Source: Otis tarda (Eukaryota > Chordata > Aves > Otidiformes > Otididae). Taken from it: DNA of 64,000 nt. Position numbers and translations under genes: made by a program. The stretch's first letter is position 1. The number at the start of each line of letters is the position of its first letter. Shown here piece by piece: positions 63,083 to 64,000 of this stretch. Under the pieces are notes generated by a model. It did not search any database and was not told the origin of the DNA. It saw only the letters and a program-made list of their open reading frames with translations. The DNA is taken from contig CM048552.1 in the NCBI GenBank assembly GCA_026413225.1, forward strand, positions 162,204,053 to 162,268,052, written 5' to 3'.

Positions 63083-64000
63083 CTGACTATTTAAAGACTA
63101 AATTAATTGCATCCTGCAAGGGTCCATTCATCTGCACTGAAAAGGAGGCCAGCAAGCCCATTCAGATGTGCATTTCTTCACACAAATATGTGGAGTAGAG
63201 GAGATGAAGACTATCACAAGTTTTAACATGGCAAGCTCTTATTAACATAAGACATAAACGTATTTAAAAACTAACATGACAGAGATTCACATTCCTTAGG
63301 AGAAGCTACATTTTATCACACAGCAGCATGCTATAGTGCAATCCCTCCATCCACAGGCACAGTATTTTCTCAAATATACATAATGATTCCTAACAGTTTG
63401 AAGGAAGGTCTTGTTGGTATTCCTACCTATTGCAAGCAGGTGAAGGATCTCTTTTATTGTGGAAGGAAAACAGTTCAATGTGAGTCTGGACTGTGTTTTA
63501 CACTTCATATTTTCTTTCTCTGCCTCATAGATATCAAGTATATATTTGGGGAGAATCTGCACAGTCTCCTGTTGCATGACTGTAACAATTGAATTCTGCT
63601 GCTTTGATCTGTTCTTCATAATAACTCCTCACATGAAATCTTAGGCACTAGCTGAACATTAAAATCTTTCAGATTTGGACATGACTATTCACACTACTGC
63701 TTGACTGGGTCACTTACTAAGCCTGCAGCACGGCATATATAAGCGTGTTCATGTTTCCTTTTCATTAGTTTTTGCTGCAGTCTTTTTTAGAAGTAGTTGT
63801 CACTGAAGCACTCATAGCAGATATGTGCTTGCCTACATGGTAAAACTCAAAAAATCTCTTGGAATATATTAAAGATGCAAATGTATTAACTGGGCTAGCA
63901 AAACATCATTAAATTCCTGTGTGGGATACTATAGTTTCATAATTAAAATTCTTTATGAATTAAAGTAGCTTCAGTTGGGTTTATTCATTCAATGAACCGA
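63083..64000. other. AT-rich non-coding sequence
   Basis: No gene or transposon was recognised. The 107-codon frame on the minus strand at 63296-63619 shows no domain and overlaps an unrelated plus-strand frame. Confidence 0.6.

Noticed and set aside
1-64000. Host protein-coding gene, tRNA, rRNA, or bacterial-type system
   Set aside because: All frames with recognisable protein text are CR1 ORF2. The others are short and domainless. No tRNA-like or rRNA sequence was seen by eye.

Overview
This is a vertebrate, almost certainly avian, intergenic or deep-intronic window. The base composition is AT-rich. I find no host protein-coding exon, tRNA, rRNA or other RNA gene that I can support. The bird call rests on fourteen CR1 LINE segments, most of them 5'-truncated and many ending in the CR1 tail of repeated ATTCTATG octamers instead of poly(A). 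The CR1s carry characteristic ORF2 reverse-transcriptase text (for example [30 protein letters not shown]). The species cannot be read from the sequence.

Layout. Bases 1-4170 are AT-rich with one probable ancient SINE scrap near 1.85 kb. A 1.8 kb CR1 lies at 4.17-5.97 kb (+). From 6 to 20.9 kb there is AT-rich sequence with homopolymer and simple repeats only. An old decayed CR1 lies at 20.9-22.1 kb (+) and a 68-base CR1 tail at 23.7 kb. A MIR/CORE-type ancient SINE lies at 27.97-28.14 kb (-). A CR1 (-) at 32.2-33.1 kb abuts an unexplained GC-richer patch up to 33.6 kb. From 33.6 to 40.9 kb the sequence is AT-rich with two small GC-richer patches. An old internally deleted CR1 at 40.9-42.3 kb is followed by a young one at 42.8-43.7 kb (both +). 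Further CR1 pieces lie at 45.2 (-), 49.6 (-), 50.6 (+) and 52.8 kb (+). A solo-LTR-like block sits at about 50.96-51.83 kb. The longest CR1 lies at 55.03-57.5 kb (-). Two same-strand young CR1s lie at 60.5-61.5 and 61.9-63.1 kb (+).

The CR1s fall into at least three layers. The first is an old group with corrupted ORFs and tails (20.9, 40.9 and 50.6 kb). The second is a young subfamily whose ORF2 ends in ALSNLI (45.2 and 61.9 kb, with related copies elsewhere). The third is a second young subfamily whose ORF2 ends in KLQDMV, with a distinct 3' UTR (42.8 and 55.0 kb). The 55-57.5 kb copy has an open frame from the endonuclease domain through the reverse transcriptase and only one frameshift before its natural stop, so it is the most notable object in the window.

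I found no new biological system. The findings concern the age structure of the repeats, one nearly intact CR1 ORF2, ancient SINE survivors, and several patches that no feature explains.
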